Positions 51,024-61,394 of a DNA stretch of 64,000 nucleotides are shown in pieces. The notes beneath the pieces are model-generated. The model did no database searches. It was not told the origin of the DNA and saw only the letters and a list, made by a program, of their open reading frames with translations. Every line of letters begins with the position of its first letter. Position 1 is the stretch's first letter. The position numbers and the translations under genes are program-made. This DNA comes from Streptomyces sp. CC208A (lineage in GTDB: Bacteria > Actinomycetota > Actinomycetes > Streptomycetales > Streptomycetaceae), in the NCBI RefSeq assembly GCF_030010625.1, contig NZ_JASCXN010000007.1, forward strand, positions 1 through 64,000, given 5' to 3'.

Positions 51024-51194
51024 GTCCGGTGTCCGCATTCCGGACGCCGTTGAGACGGAAAGCGGACGGCCCGGAGGACGGCCGTCCCGTGCGCCGCCTG
51101 CGCGGGAGCGGGTCGCCGGGGACTCGCCGGAGGGGGGCTGAGGGGGCGGGATGTGGCCAAGGCCACGGTGCGGGAGGAGTGAGGAGTTACGGGA

Positions 51195-51264
51195 GGGGCT
51201 GCCGTGCAGCTGTCGTACGGGGGGTGGGGCTGCCGTGCGACGGGCGGGCAAGGCTGTCGTACGG
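51195..51264. repeat. Short interleaved direct repeats
   Basis: GGGGCTGCCGTGC occurs at 51195-51207 and 51226-51238, and GCTGTCGTACGG occurs at 51209-51220 and 51253-51264. Together they look like a decayed duplication of a 30- to 45-base unit, upstream of the small membrane protein at 51319. No function is evident. Confidence 0.5.
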
Positions 51265-51318
51265 CGGTCGACGGGGTCGGGCGTTCCGGGGCGTCCGGCC
51301 CGTAATACCCTCGGGCGC

Positions 51319-51681
51319 ATGCTTGACGCCCTCACGGTCGCGGTTTCGGTGGCCGCGCTCGCCCTCGCCGCCTGGTGCGGCTTCGCCGCCTACCGGGACC
51401 AGCCGACCAAGGACTGGCACTTCATCGGCATGGCCGTGGTGACCTTCCTGGTCCTGGTCCAGCTGATCGTCGGCATCGTGCAGCTGGTCCGCGGCGAGAA
51501 GGCCGAGGAGGGGACGACGATCTTCGTCGCCTATCTGCTCGGCGCGCTGTGCGCCGTGCCGATCGCCGGCTTCATGTCGCTGGCCGAGCGGACCCGCTGG
51601 GGCTCGGCGACGGTGGCGGCCGGCGCGGTCGTGCTCGCCGTCCTCGAGGTGCGTCTCTTCGACATCTGGACGGTGGGCTGA
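51319..51681 (+). CDS. Small four-helix membrane protein
   Basis: The 120-residue protein is almost entirely membrane helices (about 3-22, 33-56, 67-88, 95-115), with short charged loops (YRDQPTKDWH; VRGEKAEEG). No family was recognised. It starts at an ATG and ends three bases before the next gene, another small membrane protein of similar layout. The two are an operon and may form a heteromeric pair. No signal peptide or catalytic motif is visible. Confidence 0.72.
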   Translation: MLDALTVAVSVAALALAAWCGFAAYRDQPTKDWHFIGMAVVTFLVLVQLIVGIVQLVRGEKAEEGTTIFVAYLLGALCAVPIAGFMSLAERTRWGSATVAAGAVVLAVLEVRLFDIWTVG

Positions 51682-51683
51682 CC

Positions 51684-52115
51684 ATGACGGGGACCCAGGA
51701 GACGCGACAGGAGCCCCGGGAGACGCGGGCCCGGCTCGTCAAGGGGCCGGGCATGCTGCTGGTGTGGCTGTACGGCGTGATGTCGGTGGGCGCGGTCTCG
51801 CGCTCGGTCTACCAGGTGTCGACCGAGTTCGACCGGGCTCCGCTCGCCTACACGCTCTCGGCGGTGGCGGCGGTCGTCTACGTCTTCATCACGTACACGC
51901 TGGTACGGGGCGGGGAGACGGCCCGCAGGGCGGCGCTGGTGTGCTGCGCCGCCGAACTCGCGGGCGTGCTGGTCGTGGGGACGTGGACGCTGGTCGAGCC
52001 GTCCGCCTTCCCGGACGCCACGGTCTGGTCGGACTTCGGGTACGGCTACGTCTTCATCCCGGTGCTGCTGCCGCTGACCGGCATCTGGTGGCTGCGGCGG
52101 TCACGTACCGCCTGA
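51684..52115 (+). CDS. Small membrane protein, partner of the preceding gene
   Basis: The 143-residue protein has an Arg/Glu-rich cytoplasmic N-terminus of about 22 residues. Four membrane helices follow, and the protein ends in a basic tail (WWLRRSRTA). Its ATG lies two bases after the preceding stop, so cotranslation is likely. Streptomycetes carry such paired integral membrane proteins widely, but no function is known to me. It converges on the GNAT gene. Confidence 0.72.
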   Translation: MTGTQETRQEPRETRARLVKGPGMLLVWLYGVMSVGAVSRSVYQVSTEFDRAPLAYTLSAVAAVVYVFITYTLVRGGETARRAALVCCAAELAGVLVVGTWTLVEPSAFPDATVWSDFGYGYVFIPVLLPLTGIWWLRRSRTA

Positions 52116-52124
52116 GGCCCGGCT

Positions 52125-52604
52125 CTAGGCGGCCTTCTCCAGGGTGACCAGGGTGAGCCGGGGACCGACCTCGCGGGTGTCGACCGGGGCGTAGCCCCTG
52201 GCGCGGTAGAGGCGGAGGTTGCCCTCGCTGCGGTGGCCGGTGAAGAGCTGGAAGCGTTTGGTCGCGGCGTCAGGACCGGCGAAATGGCGCTCGATGGCGT
52301 CGAGGAGCCGGCCGCCGATGCCGTGGCGCCGCATGCGGGGGTGGACGATGAGCTTGGCGATGTGCACCGTGCCGTCCTCGTCGGTGCGGGCGCGCACGGA
52401 GGCGATCACCTCGTCGCCGAGGCGGGCGACGAGCCCGTACCCCTCCGCCAGCTCGGCGCGGACGGCGTCGAGCGGCTGGGTGAGCGGCTCGATGGACCAG
52501 TCGCCGTACAGCTCGGCCTCGCTCTGGTAGCAGAGGTACTGGAGCTTCAGGATCTGCTCCGCGTCGCCCGCGCCAGCCGCCGAGATGGTCACACTCAGGC
52601 CCAT
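52125..52604 (-). CDS. GNAT acetyltransferase
   Basis: The 159-residue single-domain GNAT has the acetyl-CoA loop VHPRMRRHGIGGRLLDAI and a final motif B region HRSEGNLRLYRARGYAPVDT. I use the ATG at 52602-52604 because GGGAGGC lies nine bases upstream. An ATG seven codons earlier is in frame but would overlap that ribosome site. The substrate is unknown. It lies 25 bases after the start of the sigma-like gene's neighbour region, on the same strand. Confidence 0.85.
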   Translation of the reverse strand: MGLSVTISAAGAGDAEQILKLQYLCYQSEAELYGDWSIEPLTQPLDAVRAELAEGYGLVARLGDEVIASVRARTDEDGTVHIAKLIVHPRMRRHGIGGRLLDAIERHFAGPDAATKRFQLFTGHRSEGNLRLYRARGYAPVDTREVGPRLTLVTLEKAA

Positions 52605-52629
52605 GTGTGCATGCCTCCCGCTCATATGG

Positions 52630-53199
52630 TCACCGATCGGTACCTCGCACCCTTCCCCGTCGGCCGGGGGCGGGAACCTCTGCCGCGAGCATTCTGCGCA
52701 GGCATCCCAGGCAGCGGGAACGCATCGGCCCCAGACTGCCTTGTGAGATACCCAACGTTCCTGCGATTTCCCGGTAGGTGGGGTCCGCCGGGTCGAGCAT
52801 CGCGTTCAGGAGGCGGGGGCAGCGGCCGGGCGTCCGGGTGACGGCGGCGCGCAGGGTGCGGCGGCGCTCGGCGGTGAGGACGGAGCCCTCGGGACCGGAG
52901 CCGTACGCCTCCGGGTGCACGGCCGGCGGGGCCTCCTCGTGGTACGGGCGCTCCCGGCCCCTGGTGCGGCGGGCGCGGCGGGCCTCGGCGCGGACGGCCC
53001 TGCGGAGCCAGTCGGCGGGGCGCTCGGGGGCGCCGTCGGCGCTGAGCCGTTCCAGGAGCCGGAGCCAGACGGCCTGTTCGAGGTCGCCGGGCTCGATCCC
53101 GGCGGCCGCGGCCTCGGCCCGCGACTCGGCGGCGAGCAGCGGGGTGAGGGTGGCGAGGAGGGTTTCCTGGGTGTCGGGGCGGGTTTCCGGAGAGGTCAT
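52630..53199 (-). CDS. Sigma-70 family (ECF-like) sigma factor
   Basis: The 189-residue protein has a short region 2-like helical segment (DLEQAVWLRLLERLSADG; WLRRAVRAEARRARR). A clear region 4 helix-turn-helix follows (DPTYREIAGTLGISQGSLGPMRSRCLGCLRRML), with Cys residues in the last helix. It is shorter and more divergent than typical ECF factors, and no anti-sigma gene is adjacent. The start is uncertain between the ATG 53199 and a GTG three codons upstream. The region immediately upstream holds a striking palindromic array that could regulate it. Confidence 0.78.
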   Translation of the reverse strand: MTSPETRPDTQETLLATLTPLLAAESRAEAAAAGIEPGDLEQAVWLRLLERLSADGAPERPADWLRRAVRAEARRARRTRGRERPYHEEAPPAVHPEAYGSGPEGSVLTAERRRTLRAAVTRTPGRCPRLLNAMLDPADPTYREIAGTLGISQGSLGPMRSRCLGCLRRMLAAEVPAPGRRGRVRGTDR

Positions 53200-53266
53200 G
53201 ACCGGCACGATGCGGGGCGGGCGGGGGCCGGTTGCGGGTGAGGTGGGGAACCACCCGGTCGGGGGT

Positions 53267-53358
53267 ATGGATCCCAGATCCTGGATCCAATATCCGGCAT
53301 ACGAATATTGGATCCAGGATCACGGATATGGGATTACGGATATTGGATCCAGGATCCG
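53267..53358. repeat. Low-GC array of TGGATCCA palindromes
   Basis: Three copies of an 18-base motif occur here: ATCCTGGATCCAATATCC near 53278-53295, and on the other strand the near-complement AATATTGGATCCAGGAT at 53304-53320 and ATATTGGATCCAGGATCC at 53339-53357. The first two form a hairpin with a roughly seven-base loop. The third is a direct repeat of the second. Each contains the palindrome TGGATCCA. The stretch is far richer in A and T than its surroundings. It lies after the glycerophosphodiesterase stop and upstream of the sigma-like gene. It could be an operator cluster (GntR/FadR-type sites contain TGG...CCA) or a terminator. Confidence 0.75.
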
Positions 53359-53374
53359 GTCAGGCCAAGCCGGG

Positions 53375-54571
53375 TCAGCGGGCGGCGGAGTCCCCGAAGT
53401 CCGCCGCGGCCAGCAGCGCCGTGTCCGGGTTGTCGGAGAAGACGCCGTCGATGCCGGTCCCGAAGTACCGCTCCAGCGCGCCGAAGGCGTCGCCGTAGGC
53501 CGCCGGGTCGGTGCCCCTGCGGAACTCGGCGGGCAGGAAGGCGTTCTCGTTGCGCTGGGTGTACGGGTGGAGGATCAGGCCCTCCGCGTGGGCGTCCCGC
53601 ACCAGCGTGGTGGGGCTGCCGAGCCGGCCGGCGGCGTCCCTGGGGATCACCAGGTCGAGGGTGGGGCCGATGCCCTGGGCGTACGAGGCGATCCAGCGCA
53701 GCCCGGCGGGGGTGACGAGGTCGGCGACGGTGCGCGGGTCGCCGGACTCGACGAAGTCCCAGGGGCGGGTGTGCGCGCCGGAGAGCAGGACGACCCGCGG
53801 TGAGTCGACGAGCTTCGCCAGGCGCTGGATGCTGCTGGGCTCGAAGGACTGGAGGAAGACCGGGGAGTGCGCGCGGTGGCGGCCGTAGCGGCGGAGCAGC
53901 TTCGCCAGGCGCTCCTCCAGACCGAGGCCGATCGAGCGGAAGTAGGAGGGGTGCTTGGTCTCGACGTGGAGCCAGATCTCGCGGCCCCGGCGGCGGCCCT
54001 CCTCGTCGGCCCAGCGCAGGACCTCCTCGAAGGTGGGGACGGTCCAGCGGCCGTCGTACAGGGTGTTCTCCTGGCGGGTGCCGGGGATGCGCTCCTTGGC
54101 GCGGAGGGTCTTCAGCTCGGCGAGGGTGAAGTCCTCGGTGAACCAGCCGGTGTACGAGACGCCGTCGACGGACTTGGTGGTCCTCCGGGAGGCGAACTCG
54201 GGGTGGTCCGCGACGTCGGTGGTGCCGGTGATGTCGTTCTCGTGACGGCAGACCAGGTGCCCGTCCTTGGTGGGGACGAGGTCCTGCTCGATGACGTGGG
54301 CGCCGAGGTCCAGGGCGTGCCGGTAGGAGCCGAGGGTGTGCTCGGGGCGGTAGCCGCTGGCGCCGCGGTGGGCGATGACGGTCGGGACGGGGAGCGAGCG
54401 GTAGCCGCGCCCGTGGCCCCTGCCGTCGCCCCGGTCGTACGGGCGGCCGGTCTCGGCGGCCCGCGCGGTGCCCGTGCCGGCGGCGAGTCCGGCGGTGGCG
54501 CCGAACGCGGCGGCGCCGGCCGCTCCGAGCAGCGTGCGGCGGGCCGGGGTCCGGGGTGCGCCCTGGGTCAT
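53375..54571 (-). CDS. Tat-exported glycerophosphodiester phosphodiesterase
   Basis: The 398-residue protein begins with a twin-arginine signal (ARRTLLGAAGAAAFGATAGL) cleaved near ARA. The GDPD TIM barrel follows: AHRGASGYRPEHTLGSY with catalytic His, EQDLVPTKDGHLVCRHEN with metal ligands, and WLHVETKHPSYF. Insertions near TKSVDGVSYTGW resemble periplasmic GlpQ enzymes. It should release glycerol 3-phosphate from glycerophosphodiesters or teichoic acids outside the cell, possibly under phosphate control, though no Pho box was identified. An AGGAGG site sets the ATG. Confidence 0.93.
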   Translation of the reverse strand: MTQGAPRTPARRTLLGAAGAAAFGATAGLAAGTGTARAAETGRPYDRGDGRGHGRGYRSLPVPTVIAHRGASGYRPEHTLGSYRHALDLGAHVIEQDLVPTKDGHLVCRHENDITGTTDVADHPEFASRRTTKSVDGVSYTGWFTEDFTLAELKTLRAKERIPGTRQENTLYDGRWTVPTFEEVLRWADEEGRRRGREIWLHVETKHPSYFRSIGLGLEERLAKLLRRYGRHRAHSPVFLQSFEPSSIQRLAKLVDSPRVVLLSGAHTRPWDFVESGDPRTVADLVTPAGLRWIASYAQGIGPTLDLVIPRDAAGRLGSPTTLVRDAHAEGLILHPYTQRNENAFLPAEFRRGTDPAAYGDAFGALERYFGTGIDGVFSDNPDTALLAAADFGDSAAR

Positions 54572-54794
54572 GGAGGTCCTCCTGTGTGATGTCCCGCACC
54601 TGTCATGGGGTGGGGCCGACGCTAGGCGGGGATCCCCTACGGGCGGCGGACCTTGGCGGAACATGGCGGAAACACGCGTCAACACCGCGTATCCGTTCGG
54701 TGAACCCGATGTGCGGACGGTGGTGACCCGCGAGTATCGTCCCGTGCTGCACCGTCGGCTCCCGGAAGCCGCCCGCTCGACACCGGAGGAACCG

Positions 54795-55469
54795 TTGTCC
54801 CGTCTCGCGATCGTGAAGGCCACTCTCGGTCCGGTCCTGCGCCTGATGTTCCGCCCCCGCGTCGAGGGCGCCGAGAACGTCCCCGGGACCGGTCCGGTGA
54901 TCCTCGCGGGCAACCACCTCACCTTCATCGACTCGATGATCATGCCGATCTGCCTGGACCGTCAGGTCTTCTTCATCGGCAAGGACGAGTACGTGAAGGG
55001 CAAGGGGCTCAAGGGCCGGCTGATGGCCTGGTTCTTCACCAGCGTCGGCATGATCCCGGTGGACCGGGACGGCGGCCGGGGCGGTGTGGCGGCGCTGATG
55101 ACGGGCCGCCGGGTCCTTGAGGAGGGCAAGATCTTCTCGATCTACCCGGAGGGCACCCGCTCCCCCGACGGCCGGCTCTACCGGGGCCGTACGGGTGTGG
55201 CCCGGCTGACGCTGATGACCGGCGCGCCGGTGGTGCCGTTCGCGGTGATCGGCACGGACAAGGTGCAGCCGAGCGGCGCGGGCTTCCCGCGCCCGGCCCA
55301 GGTGACGGTCCGCTTCGGCGAGCCGCTGGAGTTCTCCCGGTACGAGGGCATGGACCGCGACCGGTACGTCCTGCGGGCGGTGACGGACTCGGTGATGGCG
55401 GAGGTCATGCGGCTGTCGGGCCAGGAGTACGTGGACATGTACGCCACGAAGGCGAAGGAGGCCGCGTAA
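54795..55469 (+). CDS. 1-acyl-sn-glycerol-3-phosphate acyltransferase (PlsC family)
   Basis: The 224-residue enzyme has the PlsC motifs NHLTFID (HX4D type), the block GRLMAWFFTSVGMIPVDRDG, FSIYPEGTRSPDG and VVPFAVIGTDK. It acylates lysophosphatidic acid in membrane phospholipid synthesis. I chose the TTG at 54795-54797 because GGAGGA lies four bases upstream and the protein then starts SRLAIVKATLGPVLR like its relatives. An ATG at 54663 would add 44 residues without a good ribosome site. It is divergent from the phosphodiesterase gene and followed by a very strong terminator. Confidence 0.9.
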   Translation: MSRLAIVKATLGPVLRLMFRPRVEGAENVPGTGPVILAGNHLTFIDSMIMPICLDRQVFFIGKDEYVKGKGLKGRLMAWFFTSVGMIPVDRDGGRGGVAALMTGRRVLEEGKIFSIYPEGTRSPDGRLYRGRTGVARLTLMTGAPVVPFAVIGTDKVQPSGAGFPRPAQVTVRFGEPLEFSRYEGMDRDRYVLRAVTDSVMAEVMRLSGQEYVDMYATKAKEAA

Positions 55470-55486
55470 CGGCGGCGCGGCGGACA

Positions 55487-55526
55487 CGAGGAGGGCGCCC
55501 CCGGGGATCCGGGGGCGCCCTCCTCG
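55487..55526. terminator. Strong bidirectional terminator
   Basis: A perfect 18-base-pair stem (CGAGGAGGGCGCCCCCGG with its exact complement) around a GGAT loop lies between the convergent acyltransferase and exporter genes. Confidence 0.88.
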
Positions 55527-55548
55527 TACGTACGGGGGTGCGGGTGCG

Positions 55549-57108
55549 TCAGTGCTCGACGCCGTCGCCGAGCCGCTGGCCCTTGAGGAGGAACCAGGCG
55601 GCCACCGCGGTGGCGAGGAGGACGGCCGCGCCGACGCCGGCGGCGATCCGCAGGCCGTCGACGAAGGCGTCCTGGGCGGCGTGGACCAGGGCGGCGGCCC
55701 GGTCGGGGTCGAGGGCCGTGGCGGCCTCGACGGCGCCGCCGAGCGAGTCGTGGGCGGCCGCGGCGACGTGCGACGGGGTGCCGGGCGGGGTGGCGAAGCC
55801 CCGGTAGACGCCGGTCACGACGGAGCCGAGCAGGGCGATGCCGAGGGCGGCGCCGAGCTCGTACGCGGTCTCGGAGACGGCGGACGCGGCTCCGGCCTGG
55901 TCCTTGGGGACGCTGGAGAGGATCACGTCGGCGGTGACGGTGAAGGCGAGGCCCGCGCCGACGCCGACGACGAGCAGGGCGGCGCCGAGCAGCGGGTAGC
56001 CGGTGGTCCTGCCGAGGGCGGTCAGGACCGCGAGGGCGAGTCCGACGGCGGCGAGGCCGCCGGCGACGACCGAGCGGACCGGGAACCGGCGGGCGACCCG
56101 GCCGGCGAGCAGGCCGGCCGTCACCGAGCCGAGGGCGGCGGGCAGTTCGGCGAGGCCGGCCTCCAGCGGCGTGCGGCCCTGGACCAGCTGGAAGAACTGG
56201 GACAGGAAGAAGACCAGGCCGGCGAGGCCGAGGATGGTCAGCAGGTCGGCGAGTACGGCTCCGGAGAAGCCGCGGTTACGGAAGAGGCGCATGTCCAGGA
56301 GCGGGGCCGGCAGGGTCAGCTGGCGGCGTACGAACCAGGTGAGGCCGCCGGCGCCGACGAGCGCGGCGACGGCCACGTCGAGGGTGGGCCCGTGCGAGGC
56401 CAGTTCCTTGACCGCGTAGACGACGCCGATCATGCCGACGAGGGAGAGGCCGACGCTGGGCAGATCCCACGGGCCCGGGTCCGGGTTCTTCGACTCGGGG
56501 ATCAGCTTGGCGCCGATGACGACCAGGACGGCCATCACGGGCAGGTTGATGAGGAAGACCGAGCCCCACCAGAAGTGTCCGAGCAGGAAGCCTCCGACGA
56601 GCGGTCCGACGGCGGCGCCGGCCGAGGCCATGGCACCCCAGATGCCGATGGCGAGGCTGCGCTCGCGCGGGTCGTGGAAGAGGTTGCGGATGAGGGCCAG
56701 GGTGGACGGCATCAGGGTCGCGCCGGCGACGCCGAGGAGCGCGCGGGCGGCGATCATCATCTCGGGGCTGGACGCGTAGGCGTTCAGGACCGAGACGGCG
56801 CCGAACGCGGCGGCGCCGACGAGGAGGAGCTTCTTGCGGCCGATGCGGTCGCCGAGGCTGCCCATGGAGACCAGCAGGCCGGCGATGACGAAGGAGTAGA
56901 CGTCGCCGATCCAGAGCAGCTGGGTGCCGGTCGGCTTGAGGTCCTCGGAGAGGAACGGGGTCGCCAGGCCGAGCACGGTGGCGTCCACGGCCACCAGCAG
57001 CACGGCCAGGACGAGTGCGGCAAGGGCGAGCCACCGGCCGGGACGGCGGACGCCCTCGGTATGGCCTTCTCCGTTGTCCTTGTCGTGGCGGACGGTTTCG
57101 GTGATCAC
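55549..57108 (-). CDS. MFS drug exporter, DHA2 (EmrB/QacA) family
   Basis: The 519-residue protein has about 14 membrane helices. The DHA2 motifs are LVAVDATVLGLATPFL in helix 1, motif A GSLGDRIGRKKLLLVGA, motif C region GPLVGGFLLGHFWWGSVFLINLP, and a long final loop before the last helix. These transporters export cationic drugs or metabolites by proton exchange. The GTG start at 57106-57108 overlaps the TetR-gene stop by four bases, so it is cotranslated with its likely repressor. The substrate is unknown. Confidence 0.92.
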   Translation of the reverse strand: MITETVRHDKDNGEGHTEGVRRPGRWLALAALVLAVLLVAVDATVLGLATPFLSEDLKPTGTQLLWIGDVYSFVIAGLLVSMGSLGDRIGRKKLLLVGAAAFGAVSVLNAYASSPEMMIAARALLGVAGATLMPSTLALIRNLFHDPRERSLAIGIWGAMASAGAAVGPLVGGFLLGHFWWGSVFLINLPVMAVLVVIGAKLIPESKNPDPGPWDLPSVGLSLVGMIGVVYAVKELASHGPTLDVAVAALVGAGGLTWFVRRQLTLPAPLLDMRLFRNRGFSGAVLADLLTILGLAGLVFFLSQFFQLVQGRTPLEAGLAELPAALGSVTAGLLAGRVARRFPVRSVVAGGLAAVGLALAVLTALGRTTGYPLLGAALLVVGVGAGLAFTVTADVILSSVPKDQAGAASAVSETAYELGAALGIALLGSVVTGVYRGFATPPGTPSHVAAAAHDSLGGAVEAATALDPDRAAALVHAAQDAFVDGLRIAAGVGAAVLLATAVAAWFLLKGQRLGDGVEH

Positions 57109-57656
57109 TTCTCCACGCTCCTGCGCGCTCCGCCGAGCAGCAGCTCGGCGATCATGTGAGAAAAGTCGTTGGCGGCGACCCGGCCGTCGGCGACGGCCCA
57201 GGCCGCCGAGCTGATCAGCCCGTAGAGGGCCTCGCACAGCCAGGCGGGGGTCAGGTCGATCCGGAAGGTGCCCTCCTCCTGACCGCGCCGGAAGAGCGCG
57301 GCGAGGCGGGCGTCGAGGCGGGCCCAGCCCTCGTTCTGTCCCTCGCCCTCGAAGAGCTGGTTCTCGGTGACGAGGAAGGAGAGGAGCGGGGCGACGGGCT
57401 GCGAGGCGGCGACGAGCCTGCGGACCGCCTCGTCGGCGGGCCCCTCCTCGATCCGGGCCGCCTCCAGGACCGCCTCGGTCTCCTCGATGCACATCTGCTC
57501 AAGGGCTCGCACGAGCGCGTCCCGCCCGGCGAAGTGCCGGTGCAGGGTGGCCCGCCCGATCCCGGCGGCCCGGGCGACCTCGTCCATGGTGGCGGTCGCC
57601 TTGCGGGAGAGCAGGGCGGCGGCGGCGTGGAGCACCTGGGTGCGGTCGACTGACAT
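57105..57656 (-). CDS. TetR-family repressor of the adjacent exporter
   Basis: The 183-residue protein has an N-terminal helix-turn-helix (ATMDEVARAAGIGRATLHRHF, about 21-41) and an all-helical ligand-binding C-terminal domain. It lies directly upstream of, and overlaps, the DHA2 exporter gene, the usual arrangement for an autoregulated efflux pair. A perfect palindrome 20 bases before its ATG is the likely operator. The ATG 57654-57656 is used. Earlier in-frame starts would lie within the operator. Confidence 0.9.
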   Translation of the reverse strand: MSVDRTQVLHAAAALLSRKATATMDEVARAAGIGRATLHRHFAGRDALVRALEQMCIEETEAVLEAARIEEGPADEAVRRLVAASQPVAPLLSFLVTENQLFEGEGQNEGWARLDARLAALFRRGQEEGTFRIDLTPAWLCEALYGLISSAAWAVADGRVAANDFSHMIAELLLGGARRSVEK

Positions 57657-57675
57657 GAGACGACCATACACCGAG

Positions 57676-57693
57676 TGAGACATCAATGTCTCA
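57676..57693. promoter_or_regulatory. Palindromic TetR operator
   Basis: TGAGACAT and ATGTCTCA form a perfect palindrome with a two-base centre, 20 bases upstream of the TetR ATG. It is positioned to cover the promoter of the tetR-exporter operon. Length and symmetry fit a TetR dimer site. Confidence 0.75.
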
Positions 57694-57733
57694 TCCGGGA
57701 CTGGATCGACTCGATACGCCCACCCCGGAAACA

Positions 57734-57761
57734 CCGAAAGGCCCCGTAAGGGGCCTTTCGG
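57734..57761 (-). terminator. Terminator of argH
   Basis: A perfect 12-base-pair stem (CCGAAAGGCCCC with GGGGCCTTTCGG) closes on a GTAA tetraloop, 22 bases after the argH stop. Confidence 0.85.
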
Positions 57762-57783
57762 GAGGAGGAGTGCTTCCTGGGGG

Positions 57784-60120
<2,337 letters not shown>

Positions 60121-60133
60121 CTAGCGTCGCGTC

Positions 60134-60832
60134 ATGCGTACCCTTCTCGCGCTCGGCGCGGTGCTGCTCTTCCTCGCGCCGGCGACGGCGTCCGCGTCCT
60201 CGCCCGCCCCGCTGCCCGCGCGGATGGCGGACACCGGGGGCGGGTCCCAGCTGATCACCGCCGTGGCCGCCGACGCCTCCGCCACCACGGGGACCGTCAC
60301 CTGGTGGGACCGGCGGGGCGGGCGGTGGGTGCGGGTGGGGTCGGCGCCGGCTCGGTTCGGGGCGAACGGGCTGGTCGAGGGGGCCGCTCGGCGGCAGGGG
60401 ACGAACACCACGCCGACGGGGCTGTACGACCTGCCGTTCGCCTTCGGGGTCCGGCCCGCACCGGCCGGGACGGCGTACCCGTACGTCCGGGCCACCGAGC
60501 GCTCCTGGTGGTGCCAGGACAACGACTCGGCCGCGTACAACCGCTGGGTCGAGGGGCTGCCGGAGGACTGCCGCGCCGGGGAGGCCGAGCACATCACCGC
60601 GTACGGCACCCAGTACGCGCACGCGCTCGTCATCGGCTTCAACTACGCCCGCCCGGTGCGGATGCGCGGCGCCGGGATCTTCCTGCACGTCGACGGGCGC
60701 GGGGCGACGGCCGGTTGCGTCTCCGTCCCGGCGGACGCGATGCGGGCGATCCTCGCCTGGGCGGAGCCGGAGCGGCGGCCGCACATCGCCGTCGGCACCC
60801 GGCGGGGGCCGACGGCGATCCTGGGGTACTGA
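60134..60832 (+). CDS. Secreted L,D-transpeptidase-like (YkuD fold) protein
   Basis: The 232-residue protein has a Sec signal peptide (about 1-22, ending SASA). A catalytic YkuD-type motif reads FLHVDGRGATAGCVSVP, with His185 and the nucleophile Cys195. Upstream PTGLYDLPFAFG is the usual substrate-side segment. This family cross-links peptidoglycan through 3-3 bridges or hydrolyses such links. It lacks a membrane or LysM anchor and may act as a soluble cell-wall enzyme. It converges closely on argR. Confidence 0.85.
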   Translation: MRTLLALGAVLLFLAPATASASSPAPLPARMADTGGGSQLITAVAADASATTGTVTWWDRRGGRWVRVGSAPARFGANGLVEGAARRQGTNTTPTGLYDLPFAFGVRPAPAGTAYPYVRATERSWWCQDNDSAAYNRWVEGLPEDCRAGEAEHITAYGTQYAHALVIGFNYARPVRMRGAGIFLHVDGRGATAGCVSVPADAMRAILAWAEPERRPHIAVGTRRGPTAILGY

Positions 60833-60850
60833 ACAGCCTTCGAGCGGCGC

Positions 60851-61387
60851 TCAATTGCCCTTCTGGGCCAGGCGCAGCAGGTGGTCGGCGAGGGCCTGGC
60901 CGCCGACCGGGTCGCGGGAGATGAGCAGCAGGGTGTCGTCGCCCGCGATGGTGCCGAGGATGGCGTGGAGCTCGGCCTGGTCGATGGCGGACGCGAGGAA
61001 CTGGGCGGCGCCCGGCGGGGTCCGCAGCACCACCAGGTTGGCCGACGCCTCGGCGGAGATGAGGAGTTCGCCGGAGAGGCGGCGCATGCGCTCCTCCTTC
61101 GCGGACTCGCCGAGCGGGGCCTGCGGGGTGCGGAAGCCGCCCTCGCTGGGGACCGCGTAGATCAGCTCACCGCCGGTGTTGCGGATCTTCACCGCGCCGA
61201 GCTCGTCGAGGTCGCGGGAGAGCGTCGCCTGGGTGACGCTCAGCCCGTCGTCCGCGAGGAGCTTGGCGAGCTGGCTCTGCGACCGCACCGGCTGCCGGTT
61301 GAGGATGTCGACGATCCTGCGGTGGCGTGCGGTGCGGGTCTGCGGGACCGACGGCCCTCCGTGCTCGTTCCCCTGCGCGTCGGTCAT
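60851..61387 (-). CDS. argR: Arginine repressor ArgR
   Basis: The 178-residue protein has an N-terminal winged helix ([37 protein letters not shown]). The C-terminal hexamerisation and arginine-binding domain ([32 protein letters not shown]) carries the GTIAGDDT arginine loop. It lies seven bases after argD as the distal gene of the arg operon. It is the obvious regulator of the ARG boxes in front of argH and presumably of argC outside the window. Confidence 0.96.
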   Translation of the reverse strand: MTDAQGNEHGGPSVPQTRTARHRRIVDILNRQPVRSQSQLAKLLADDGLSVTQATLSRDLDELGAVKIRNTGGELIYAVPSEGGFRTPQAPLGESAKEERMRRLSGELLISAEASANLVVLRTPPGAAQFLASAIDQAELHAILGTIAGDDTLLLISRDPVGGQALADHLLRLAQKGN

Positions 61388-61394
61388 CGTCGCC

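Noticed and set aside
50712..51060. A SAM or cobalamin riboswitch upstream of metNIQ or the cob genes
   Set aside because: I looked for the conserved core sequences of SAM-I, SAM-IV and cobalamin riboswitches in these leaders and did not find them. The leader-peptide explanation fits the met region better.
53267..53358. A small CRISPR array
   Set aside because: The repeats are only three, partly inverted, with unequal and very short spacers, and there are no cas genes in the window.
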